Shown: piece by piece, positions 47,180 through 54,089 of the stretch
Layout: every line of letters starts with the position of its first letter
How positions within the stretch are numbered: position 1 is the stretch's first letter
Origin: Lachnospiraceae bacterium
GTDB taxonomy: Bacteria > Bacillota > Clostridia > Lachnospirales > Lachnospiraceae
NCBI GenBank assembly: GCA_017462755.1
Contig: JAFTQM010000009.1
Coordinates: 1 to 56,051, forward strand
Reading direction: 5' to 3'
DNA length: 56,051 bases
Program-made: the position numbers and the translations under genes
The notes under the pieces: generated by a model
Seen by the model: the letters and a program-made list of their open reading frames with translations, nothing else
What the model was told of the DNA's origin: nothing
Databases searched by the model: none

Positions 47180-49927
47180 TTATTCCGCAAGGAACTCATA
47201 GCTTCCCGAACCGTAGCAGCCAACAATGCACTGATAGCTTCCGCACGGTGTCCTTTCACTGTCCACCTGATTCCCGTCACAGTATATGCTCTGCATTTTT
47301 TCATTCCGAGGAATATAAATTGTCGCCTGAATTCCACACGGGATTTGCACACGCATAAAAAAATGTCCCTCTTTCTTCTGCCAGCAAACCCGCAATATTC
47401 CGTGTACCGTATCAACACTGCCATCCACCCACGCAAGCTGTCGTAATACCGCCGGGCGAATTTCTACTTCCGTATACGCAATCCCGATTCTGCGGATTCC
47501 TGCTAGATAAGTTGTAAACCATTCCTTGACATGCCCCATCATAGCATGATTTCCGGAACGTGCCATCGAATACCATAGCTCCTCAAAATTCCAGTATTCC
47601 GGCAGCGTCGTCAGCCCCTTATCTACAAAATACTTATAGCTTGGCATCGTATCGTTTCTTACCATCTGATATACGATATCGCTTCGTCCGTTCTCTGCTA
47701 ATGCATGAAAGACTTGCTTCAAGCCTACTTCCCCCGAAGTAAGATGATAACCGGATTGTTTTACGGTTTCCGTTAGGCGCTCCACTACCTGCTCACGCAA
47801 TTCTTCCTTTACTATCCCACTGTATAATACACAACCATACCCCGATTGTGTTCCGTTTCCGTAAATATAGTCTTGATTGTGACACAGAGCATATGCATGA
47901 AATGCAGTACGGATTTTTTCTGCCAGCTCACAATAATGACGTTGCCTCTCCTCATCTCCGCACAATGCTGCTATTTTGCTCATCGCACATGCCAGCTGGT
48001 AATACGCTGTTGTTTCTACCAGCTCTGTCGGCGTTCTGCCGTACTGCGTCATTTCGCCCCATTCGCCCATCTCTCCGCGAAGAATCATATCTTGTTCGGA
48101 AACACTCTCCAAATACTGCATATATCGGTTCATTACCTGATAATTTTGTTCCGAAAAAATGCTGCTATCTCCATATGCTTCATAATACTGCCATGCCGTA
48201 AGTATCATGGAACCATTCCAGTTGACATCCTCCGACAGACCTCCGATTCTGAAATACTCAGGTGCAATTGCTGCAATCCTTCCGTTTTCATACTGTGCAT
48301 CCGCCATGTCCCGCAACAGCTTCGGTATCCAGGCACGAATATCATAAGTGTGTGACATGGAATAAAACATCAGACTCGGCGTTTCCAGCCAGCCCAGCTT
48401 TTCAATCTGCGGACAATCAGTAAAGGTAAAATACATATTGCTCTCAATCGAACGTTCTGTCAGCACATTAATCTGATTCAACACAGAATCGGAACATGCA
48501 AACTGCCCTCGTTTTGCATTTTTCGCCCGCAGGAAATAGCCTCCGAAATTCTCTGCCGTCAGCTTAAGCTCCTTCGGTACCTCAACCTCCAGATAACGGT
48601 AGCCGTGATAACAAAAGCGCGGATGCCAGCATTCCTCTTCGGCTCCCTTCGCAATGTAGGTATCATAAATCAACTCTCCGTGGTCGCTGGCACTCTGCGT
48701 ACAGCTTGCCTGATTAATATGTCCTTCATAGCCGTCAAAGCGATTTGTCTCCGCCGGATACATTACAATTCTCCAGCCCCTTTTCGGATTTTTTAATCGC
48801 AATTCCGGTACACCTGCACCATTTCGTCCGAAATCCACCAAATAGACACAGGTTTTTTGTTCTTCTTTTGCTTTTACAAAGGATACTGTAATCTGTTCTG
48901 CCCTTATACTCTCTGCCCAATCAATCCCAACCGGTTCAAATTCACGCCCAAACAGGCTGCCCATCGGCAATTCCTCGTTTGATACCAAGGACGCGCTCTG
49001 CCATTTCGCACCGGATTGCTCCGCATCCGGCTGATTCCAGCCACAAATCTCCTTCGTCGCGTCGTAATCCTCTCCGCCATACCAGCTGTTTTCCAAAATC
49101 GGACTTGCCGTACAGCTCCAGTGTTCATCTGTTCCGATGATTTCCCTGCTACCATCTTCATAACAAATAACAATCTGTGCAATACCCTTTACCGTCCCGA
49201 ACATTCCCCGCACTTCTTCCGGCGTTCTTGCATCATCTACCTTGTAATATCTGCCAGACTGACGATGAAACCGATAATTCTCATATTGTCCCTTACCAAG
49301 CAAAAATGCAACCGTATGCTTTCCCGGCACGGTACTTTTATCAAAATACGGAAGCAAATCATAGGTATCGTAATATATCGTATCCCGAACATCACTCTCG
49401 CCCGGAGCAAAAAAGATTCCTTCTGCTAATGGCATTCCATTCATATACGCTTCGTACATACCGAGTCCGCTGATATACAATCGCGCAAAGCGTACCTTTT
49501 TCTCTGTTGGAACAGAAAATGTCTTTGCAAAAATCGGAGCAGCATTTCCTTGTGTCGTAATCCACTTCGCCTGCCAGTCTTCCTCGCGCAGCAAGCCCGT
49601 CTCCCAAAAGTTCTCTGTTGTAGCTTCCTCACACCTTCCGTCTTCAAACCATACCTGCACACTCCAATATACCCGCTGCATGGAGCAAAGCTCATTGCCC
49701 TCGTATTCGATTCCGTAATGACGCACACTCTCTACTCTTCCGGAATCCCAACAATTATAAATTCCGGCACCTAACTCTGCTTTTGTTGATGCTGCCACAA
49801 TCCGATATGCCCTCTGCTTCAAATTTCTTTCGTCTGTTTCTATTTTCCAGCTCAATACCGGTTGTGTTGTCTGAATCCCTATTGGATTATACAAATTCTG
49901 CGCTCTCAGTTCTACAATCTTAATCAT
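47180..49927 (-). CDS. Family GH78 alpha-L-rhamnosidase
   Basis: The 915-residue enzyme is predicted to release terminal alpha-L-rhamnose from plant glycosides or polysaccharides. It has the GH78 N-terminal beta domains (NPIGIQTTQPVLSW, WDSGRV, VYWSVQVW, WETGL and WITT), and an (alpha/alpha)6 barrel with FTDCPQIEKLGWLETPS and DVNWNGSMILTAWQYYEAYGD (abbreviated) around the expected acidic catalytic residues. The C-terminal domain is a beta sandwich. No signal peptide is visible, so it is probably cytoplasmic and acts on imported oligosaccharides. No transporter or rhamnose catabolic genes are adjacent. A palindrome at 50007-50025 may be its operator. Confidence 0.93.
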   Translation of the reverse strand: MIKIVELRAQNLYNPIGIQTTQPVLSWKIETDERNLKQRAYRIVAASTKAELGAGIYNCWDSGRVESVRHYGIEYEGNELCSMQRVYWSVQVWFEDGRCEEATTENFWETGLLREEDWQAKWITTQGNAAPIFAKTFSVPTEKKVRFARLYISGLGMYEAYMNGMPLAEGIFFAPGESDVRDTIYYDTYDLLPYFDKSTVPGKHTVAFLLGKGQYENYRFHRQSGRYYKVDDARTPEEVRGMFGTVKGIAQIVICYEDGSREIIGTDEHWSCTASPILENSWYGGEDYDATKEICGWNQPDAEQSGAKWQSASLVSNEELPMGSLFGREFEPVGIDWAESIRAEQITVSFVKAKEEQKTCVYLVDFGRNGAGVPELRLKNPKRGWRIVMYPAETNRFDGYEGHINQASCTQSASDHGELIYDTYIAKGAEEECWHPRFCYHGYRYLEVEVPKELKLTAENFGGYFLRAKNAKRGQFACSDSVLNQINVLTERSIESNMYFTFTDCPQIEKLGWLETPSLMFYSMSHTYDIRAWIPKLLRDMADAQYENGRIAAIAPEYFRIGGLSEDVNWNGSMILTAWQYYEAYGDSSIFSEQNYQVMNRYMQYLESVSEQDMILRGEMGEWGEMTQYGRTPTELVETTAYYQLACAMSKIAALCGDEERQRHYCELAEKIRTAFHAYALCHNQDYIYGNGTQSGYGCVLYSGIVKEELREQVVERLTETVKQSGYHLTSGEVGLKQVFHALAENGRSDIVYQMVRNDTMPSYKYFVDKGLTTLPEYWNFEELWYSMARSGNHAMMGHVKEWFTTYLAGIRRIGIAYTEVEIRPAVLRQLAWVDGSVDTVHGILRVCWQKKEGHFFMRVQIPCGIQATIYIPRNEKMQSIYCDGNQVDSERTPCGSYQCIVGCYGSGSYEFLAE

Positions 49928-50006
49928 ATGCTTTCCCCTCTCTGTACCTCATTTCCCTTCTCTCCAAAGGAGTGCAAATATATTTTAGCATTTCATAAGC
50001 AACTGC

Positions 50007-50025
50007 TGTTACATTCAGTGTAACA
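50007..50025. promoter_or_regulatory. Palindrome upstream of the rhamnosidase gene (possible operator)
   Basis: TGTTACA-ttcag-TGTAACA is a perfect 7-bp inverted repeat 80 bp before the rhamnosidase ATG. It does not have the T-run of a terminator and resembles a repressor or activator site. Confidence 0.4.
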
Positions 50026-50027
50026 AA

Positions 50028-50076
50028 AAAATACAGTGGATAAAATAGAAATTTCTATCTTATCCACTGTATTTTA
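50028..50076 (-). terminator. Intrinsic terminator of the DUF2798 gene
   Basis: AAAATACAGTGGATAA pairs with TTATCCACTGTATTTT and the stem continues to ATAG/CTAT, about 20 bp in all. On the minus strand it is followed by a T-rich tract; it lies 19 bp after the stop codon at 50095. Confidence 0.8.
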
Positions 50077-50094
50077 TTAGCTATGTAAAAAGAT

Positions 50095-50655
50095 TTACGC
50101 AGCCTGACGCTTTGCAATATCCTTGCGGAACAGGAACTTAAAAATTGTACGCACCAGCGGCTGAATAAAGAACAACTGCGTAAAGAATGCAAACGGGAAG
50201 TTGTAGCATACCAGCTTTAAGAAATTCGCAAGCAGTGTCACAGTATCAAAGCCTGCATAATATGGATAATACAAAAATGCAGCAATAAAGCTCATTGCCG
50301 GACACATCAAGCCTACGGTTGCGCAGATAATTGCACTCTCAAACAACACCGGATGCGTCGTCTTCGGGTCAAACACCCGACAAGCCAGCTTAAAGGAAGC
50401 CGGACTTCCCATAATATTCTCCAGCAGATAAGCCAGTACAAATTCGAGCAGAACCACAGCCCAAATCGGCACATAGCGTCCGCACATATATACTCCTCCC
50501 TGCTTATTGATAGCTTCGATGACTCCGCTTGCCTGATTAATTTCCATCAGAATACTTCCATTGACTACATACAGGCTGTAAAATACATATGCGTGCACCG
50601 TAATAATGACCGTAATCAGGGCAAAAATCATTCTCTGAAATTGGTTTCTTGGCAT
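50095..50655 (-). CDS. DUF2798 family membrane protein
   Basis: The 186-residue product starts MPRNQFQRMIFALITVIITV, the conserved opening of DUF2798 proteins, and has about four hydrophobic helices (roughly residues 8-30, 60-78, 100-125 and 140-165) that look like two repeats of the two-helix DUF2798 unit. The function is unknown. The frame extends to 50718, but AAGGAG precedes the ATG at 50655. It sits behind a strong promoter and a folded leader of about 165 nt (50656-50821), so its expression is probably controlled by RNA structure (inference). It is last before a terminator. Confidence 0.8.
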   Translation of the reverse strand: MPRNQFQRMIFALITVIITVHAYVFYSLYVVNGSILMEINQASGVIEAINKQGGVYMCGRYVPIWAVVLLEFVLAYLLENIMGSPASFKLACRVFDPKTTHPVLFESAIICATVGLMCPAMSFIAAFLYYPYYAGFDTVTLLANFLKLVCYNFPFAFFTQLFFIQPLVRTIFKFLFRKDIAKRQAA

Positions 50656-50712
50656 AGTTTTTCTCCTTTTTCTTTTTCTCAATGCTAAAACAGGTCTTTT
50701 GACAACGCAAAA

Positions 50713-50797
50713 ACACACGCAGCTCCAGTGAGTGCAAACCGATTACTCCGCAAGATGTTCCGTAATCAGATTTACGTGCCCCTGGCACTACGTGTGT
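50713..50797 (-). promoter_or_regulatory. Multi-helix structured leader (riboswitch-like) of the DUF2798 gene
   Basis: The transcript between promoter and gene can form P1 ACACACG/CGTGTGT (50791-50797 with 50713-50719) enclosing three helices. These are P2 GTGCC-AGG-GGCAC (50776-50788), P3 AAATC-T-GATTAC with GTAATC-GGTTT (50736-50746 with 50762-50773, one bulge, 15-nt loop) and P4 CTC-ACTG-GAG (50723-50732). A TTTTT run follows P1, as in terminators. I could not match it to a riboswitch class I know. Confidence 0.5.
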
Positions 50798-50827
50798 CGT
50801 TTCAGCATCTTATTTTTTTACTTCGAA

Positions 50828-50856
50828 ATCTTACCATAAGACCGAACCGCTGTCAA
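50828..50856 (-). promoter_or_regulatory. Sigma-A promoter of the DUF2798 gene
   Basis: A perfect TTGACA (50851-50856), 17 bp and TAAGAT (50828-50833) on the minus strand. Transcription would begin near 50821, about 24 nt before the P1 helix of the leader. Confidence 0.8.
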
Positions 50857-50896
50857 GAACTGATTTTTTTCGTGCGTTATCACACCGTTAATTCCA

Positions 50897-51451
50897 CTAG
50901 CTCAAGAAATACCCCAGCTCTATCCGCACCTCCTTGCGTTCCAAATCATTCGATGCGTAGCAGCAGCTGTCAAAACCAATCAGTGTAAAGCCCTCATGCA
51001 GATAAAACCCTATCGCATTCACATTGCAGGACTGCGTTTCCAGAATGATTGCGCGGCGATTCTCGATTCGTGCCTGCTCCTTGGCTATTTCCATCAGCGC
51101 ATGTCCAAGCCCCTGCTTCTGATACTCCGGTGCGACCCACAGCTCGGTTACCCGCAAACGATTCGACCAATTCTCCGGGTCGGTCTCGATTGTCGCAATC
51201 AATTCACCATTTTCAATCACGCCCCACGCATAGGCTCCCGTCCAATGCTCCTCATACAGTTTGTCCGGAAAATCATATTCCTCCGGTGTATGTGTAACCG
51301 GCGTATCAAACCGCTTTTTCTCCATGGTCATGGTAAACCCGTTTTCCTGTCTTGTGATTACCACATCATAATATTCCTTTGTCGTATAGCCCATTGGTAT
51401 CGGTGTTCCTGCCCATTGATCCTTTGGTAATGGTACAATCTTAAAACTCAT
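50897..51451 (-). CDS. GNAT family N-acetyltransferase
   Basis: The 184-residue product has the acetyl-CoA-binding motif of GNAT enzymes (VAPEYQKQGLGHALMEIA, the QxxGxG/A signature) and the following strand RAIILETQSCNVNAIGFYLHEGF (abbreviated) with the usual Asn and Tyr. The substrate is unknown. The start at 51451 follows AAGGAG; the frame extends to 51535. The first codons overlap the last 11 bp of rsgA, so the two are translationally coupled. The N-terminal 80 residues are longer than in minimal GNATs. Confidence 0.85.
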   Translation of the reverse strand: MSFKIVPLPKDQWAGTPIPMGYTTKEYYDVVITRQENGFTMTMEKKRFDTPVTHTPEEYDFPDKLYEEHWTGAYAWGVIENGELIATIETDPENWSNRLRVTELWVAPEYQKQGLGHALMEIAKEQARIENRRAIILETQSCNVNAIGFYLHEGFTLIGFDSCCYASNDLERKEVRIELGYFLS

Positions 51452-52493
51452 ACTTTTTTCTCCTTCCGCTTTCTTTTCTTTTTCTTGCATTTTTTTCAAA
51501 TCTTCTTTGTACACTTGCATGCTTTGCCTGCGCAAAATGCTCCTCTCTTTGTAGCGTCAGCCAGGAGCGAAAACGTCGTTCGGAAAGCTTCCCCTCTGCA
51601 ATCGCTTCCAATACTGCGCATCCCGGTTCCGCCCGGTGACGGCAGTCTGCAAATCGGCATTTTCCTGCCAGCACTTCTACCTCCGCAAACAATTCCTGCA
51701 CGCCCACTTCCGTTTCTCCCGCTGCTGCCAGCGTGCGGATTCCCGGCGTATCAATGATACAGCCGCCTCCGGACACCACATTTCCATCCGGCAATGTAAT
51801 CTTTTCCGGCAAAAACATACACTGCTTATATGTCGTGGTATGCCGTCCTTGCGAATCTGCCTCTCGGATAGCTCCTGTTTTCATCTGTTCTTTTCCCAGC
51901 AGCAGATTAATCAAAGAGGACTTTCCGACTCCCGATGCTCCTAACAAAACAACGGTTTTTCCGGTTGCCAAATACGTTGCAAGCCCTGCAATGCCTTCTC
52001 CGGTAACCGAGCTGATACAATGCACTGCCACTCCGGGCGCTACACGCTCTACCTGAGACAAATATTCCTCCGGATTGCTACACAAATCTACCTTCGTCAA
52101 CAAAATGACCGGTGTTCCGCCACTCTGCCATGCTGCCGTCACATATCGCTCCAGCTTCGACAGATGAAAATCCCGGTTCAGTGACATCGTAAGAAAAACA
52201 AAATCAAAATTTGCCGCAACCGCCAAATCCGGCATTCCCGGGGTCGGATTCAACCGTGAGAATACCGATTTTCGAGGGCTTATTTCCACAATCAGACTGT
52301 CTCCGCTTGGGTTTTTGATGATTCCGACCTCATCCCCCACCGTCGGAAAATCTACCACACCCTCCACATCATAAAAATCTGCTTTTTTCAAACGTGCATA
52401 CAAATTTTCCTCTCCAAAACGTAATTCATATCGCTCTCTGTGTACCGCCATTACCTTTGCGGTTCTCTTTTCTTTACCATTCAAATTTTTCAA
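51441..52493 (-). CDS. rsgA: Ribosome small-subunit biogenesis GTPase RsgA
   Basis: RsgA is a circularly permuted GTPase that checks late 30S maturation. The 350-residue product has an N-terminal OB-fold, then G4 LTKVD (about 132-136), G1 GASGVGKSS (185-193), TTTYKQ in the switch region and G3 DTPG (about 248). A zinc site follows with C279-x4-C284-x-H286-x5-C292, and a basic tail that binds rRNA. Translation starts at TTG with AGGAG nine bases upstream; no in-frame ATG fits the N-terminus. A possible promoter lies at 52576-52604. The GNAT gene overlaps its 3' end. Confidence 0.95.
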   Translation of the reverse strand: MKNLNGKEKRTAKVMAVHRERYELRFGEENLYARLKKADFYDVEGVVDFPTVGDEVGIIKNPSGDSLIVEISPRKSVFSRLNPTPGMPDLAVAANFDFVFLTMSLNRDFHLSKLERYVTAAWQSGGTPVILLTKVDLCSNPEEYLSQVERVAPGVAVHCISSVTGEGIAGLATYLATGKTVVLLGASGVGKSSLINLLLGKEQMKTGAIREADSQGRHTTTYKQCMFLPEKITLPDGNVVSGGGCIIDTPGIRTLAAAGETEVGVQELFAEVEVLAGKCRFADCRHRAEPGCAVLEAIAEGKLSERRFRSWLTLQREEHFAQAKHASVQRRFEKNARKRKESGRRKKYEF

Positions 52494-52575
52494 TAATTTT
52501 TTCTCCTCTTTTTTTGCATATTATTTGTTTCTTGGAATAATGGATTACAGATTGCACAGAGACCGAAACCTTAAG

Positions 52576-52622
52576 AATATATATCGAAACGAGTTTCATA
52601 GCAAACTCGCGCGCCGAGCGCG
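52576..52622 (-). promoter_or_regulatory. Possible rsgA promoter and tandem GC-rich hairpins
   Basis: TTGCTA (52599-52604), 17 bp and TATATT (52576-52581) on the minus strand. The -35 box lies in the loop and arm of a perfect hairpin CGAGTTT...AAACTCG (52590-52609), which abuts a second, CGCGC...GCGCG (52608-52622). Either an operator or RNA structure is possible. Confidence 0.4.
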
Positions 52623-52651
52623 GTCGCTTTAGCAACTCTTTCCTTTTACAC

Positions 52652-52686
52652 AAAAAAGCCGTGATACCTCAAAAGGATATCACGGC
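52652..52686 (-). terminator. Intrinsic terminator of the small-ORF transcript
   Basis: GCCGTGATA and TATCACGGC form a 9-bp stem, extended by two G-C pairs, and TTTTTTG follows on the minus strand. It begins 26 nt after the small ORF's stop codon. Confidence 0.85.
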
Positions 52687-52712
52687 AAAAAATCATATCA
52701 TAAAAAGACCGT

Positions 52713-52778
52713 TTATCTTTTCCAAACAGAGGTACTCATATGCAATCTCAAATTAAGTGTATTATTTAATTTCGTCAT
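52713..52778 (-). CDS. 21-residue small ORF with own promoter, ribosome binding site and terminator
   Basis: The ATG at 52778 is preceded at 8 bp by AAAGGAGG (52787-52794), one of the best ribosome binding sites in the window. The product begins MTKLNNTLNL, continues RLHM and ends STSVWKR. It is basic, has no hydrophobic helix and no cysteine, and matches nothing I recognise. A sigma-A promoter lies at 52822-52851 and a terminator at 52652-52686, so it has a complete transcription unit of about 165 nt. It could be a small protein, or a leader peptide acting on rsgA 220 bp downstream. The rest of 52494-52712 holds the terminator and the rsgA upstream region. Confidence 0.55.
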   Translation of the reverse strand: MTKLNNTLNLRLHMSTSVWKR

Positions 52779-52821
52779 AGCACATACCTCCTTTGAACGA
52801 TTTTCCAACAGTTACACTGGC

Positions 52822-52851
52822 ATTATACGCCTGCGCATTTGTCTTTGTCAA
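52822..52851 (-). promoter_or_regulatory. Sigma-A promoter of the small-ORF transcript
   Basis: A perfect TTGACA (52846-52851) and a perfect TATAAT (52822-52827), 18 bp apart, on the minus strand. It lies between the cNMP-binding gene's stop codon and the small ORF. Confidence 0.82.
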
Positions 52852-52859
52852 GCAAATTT

Positions 52860-53990
52860 TCACTCTGTGAACTTCGCTCTTAGTCCTAATGCCTGCTCGG
52901 CTACCCGCTCATCCGGACAATTCAAAGCAAGCGCACAGTAATGCGAAGCCTCCTTCTTCTGTCCCTTTAGAAGCAATAAATTCGCCAAGGACAATGCAAT
53001 CGAGCCTGCACTTACCTTTTCGGTTATCTCGCCGCTTTCCATCGCTGCCTGCAGCTTCTCCAACGCATTCTCCGCACAGTAATTCGTAAATTTATCATCT
53101 CCGGAATCCTTGCCAAGCCAGTACAAATTCAACCAAAGCGTACCAAGCATTGCATTATCGTCTGCATTGAGATACTCATTGATGTGAATTGCCTGAAAAT
53201 ATTGCATAATCAACACATCAAACGGTGTACGCTTGACTTCCTTCCGCTCCACAACCGGCGCGTGCTGCTCCTTTAATAATTTTCTGGTACGTTCTCTGTC
53301 CATCGGATTTATCTTAAAGAAGCTAAGATGGTGATTGGTATAATAGCAGTGCGGACAGGAAATGACATCATACCAAAGCGGTTCACACATAAAATACTCA
53401 ATTCGGCAATCCGGGTCCATCTTTTTTACCTTCATGATATTTCGTTTCAAATCAACAACTCGGATGGTTTGACCACAAACCGGACATCTTTGAGCATACT
53501 GTGTCACTACCTTCGGATCCTGATACGGCTCCTTTACCACATGACTAAATCCATATTCTACCGGAATTGCAAACGTGGCAATGCTGCGTTCGCGGTTCTT
53601 GTTCGGCAGCTTATACAAATCATTATTAAGCTTACGGATTCTGGCACTCAGATTCTCCAGAATTTTTTCCGTCATATCCGGGCAATTTGCCAAAAAGCCC
53701 GACAAATTGCTTTTGTTGATTGCCACGCACACGCTGTCCTCCAACGCAATACAGGATGCACTACGCGGAAGATGATCAAAAAGTGCCATCTCTCCGAAGA
53801 AATCTCCCTGTTCTAAGCGTGCTACTTCGGTAAGTGTTCCGATAGCACTCGTAAGGTATACTCCAATGGCACCCTTGAGGATAATATACATTTCCTCCCC
53901 CGGCTGTCCTTCGTGACAGATGTATTCATCCTTCTCAAATTGTTTTGGAGTAGATATTTTTCTGAGTTCATTTACCGTATCCTTGGTCAC
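52860..53990 (-). CDS. Cyclic-nucleotide-binding domain / DUF2225 protein
   Basis: The product joins a cNMP-binding domain (about residues 10-125: YICHEGQPGEEMYIILKGAIGVY, abbreviated, then GDFFGEMALFDHLPRSAS, the phosphate-binding cassette) to a DUF2225 region. That region has two zinc-type cysteine pairs (CPVCGQ and CPHCYY) and a TPR-like helical C-terminus. The FGEMA..RSA cassette is canonical, so a cyclic nucleotide is a likely ligand. No DNA-binding domain is present, so it is not a Crp-type regulator. The best start is GTG at 53990, eight bases after GGGAGG; ATGs at 54008 and 54032 are alternatives. The result is 376 residues. Confidence 0.83.
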   Translation of the reverse strand: MTKDTVNELRKISTPKQFEKDEYICHEGQPGEEMYIILKGAIGVYLTSAIGTLTEVARLEQGDFFGEMALFDHLPRSASCIALEDSVCVAINKSNLSGFLANCPDMTEKILENLSARIRKLNNDLYKLPNKNRERSIATFAIPVEYGFSHVVKEPYQDPKVVTQYAQRCPVCGQTIRVVDLKRNIMKVKKMDPDCRIEYFMCEPLWYDVISCPHCYYTNHHLSFFKINPMDRERTRKLLKEQHAPVVERKEVKRTPFDVLIMQYFQAIHINEYLNADDNAMLGTLWLNLYWLGKDSGDDKFTNYCAENALEKLQAAMESGEITEKVSAGSIALSLANLLLLKGQKKEASHYCALALNCPDERVAEQALGLRAKFTE

Positions 53991-54030
53991 TTTCTTTTCC
54001 TCCCTCATATTTTTTCTTTCCGGCATCTGC

Positions 54031-54069
54031 AAAGCTTGTCAATCATTGCACGAAATGATTTCAAGCTTT
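54031..54069 (-). other. Hairpin between the repeat protein and the cNMP gene
   Basis: AAAGCTTG and CAAGCTTT enclose ATCATT/AATGAT with a 6-nt loop and a small asymmetric internal loop. No T-run follows on the minus strand, so it is a weak terminator at best; an mRNA processing or leader structure is equally likely. Confidence 0.45.
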
Positions 54070-54089
54070 ACAAATGCCTTTTTTACTGC

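Noticed and set aside
50007-50025. Terminator on the rhamnosidase side
   Set aside because: The TGTTACA palindrome has only seven base pairs and no T-run in the direction that would be needed.
50713-50797. Known riboswitch classes (TPP, FMN, SAM-I, c-di-GMP, THF, purine, lysine, ZTP, fluoride)
   Set aside because: None of their conserved core sequences could be found in the leader by eye; a covariance search could still overturn this.
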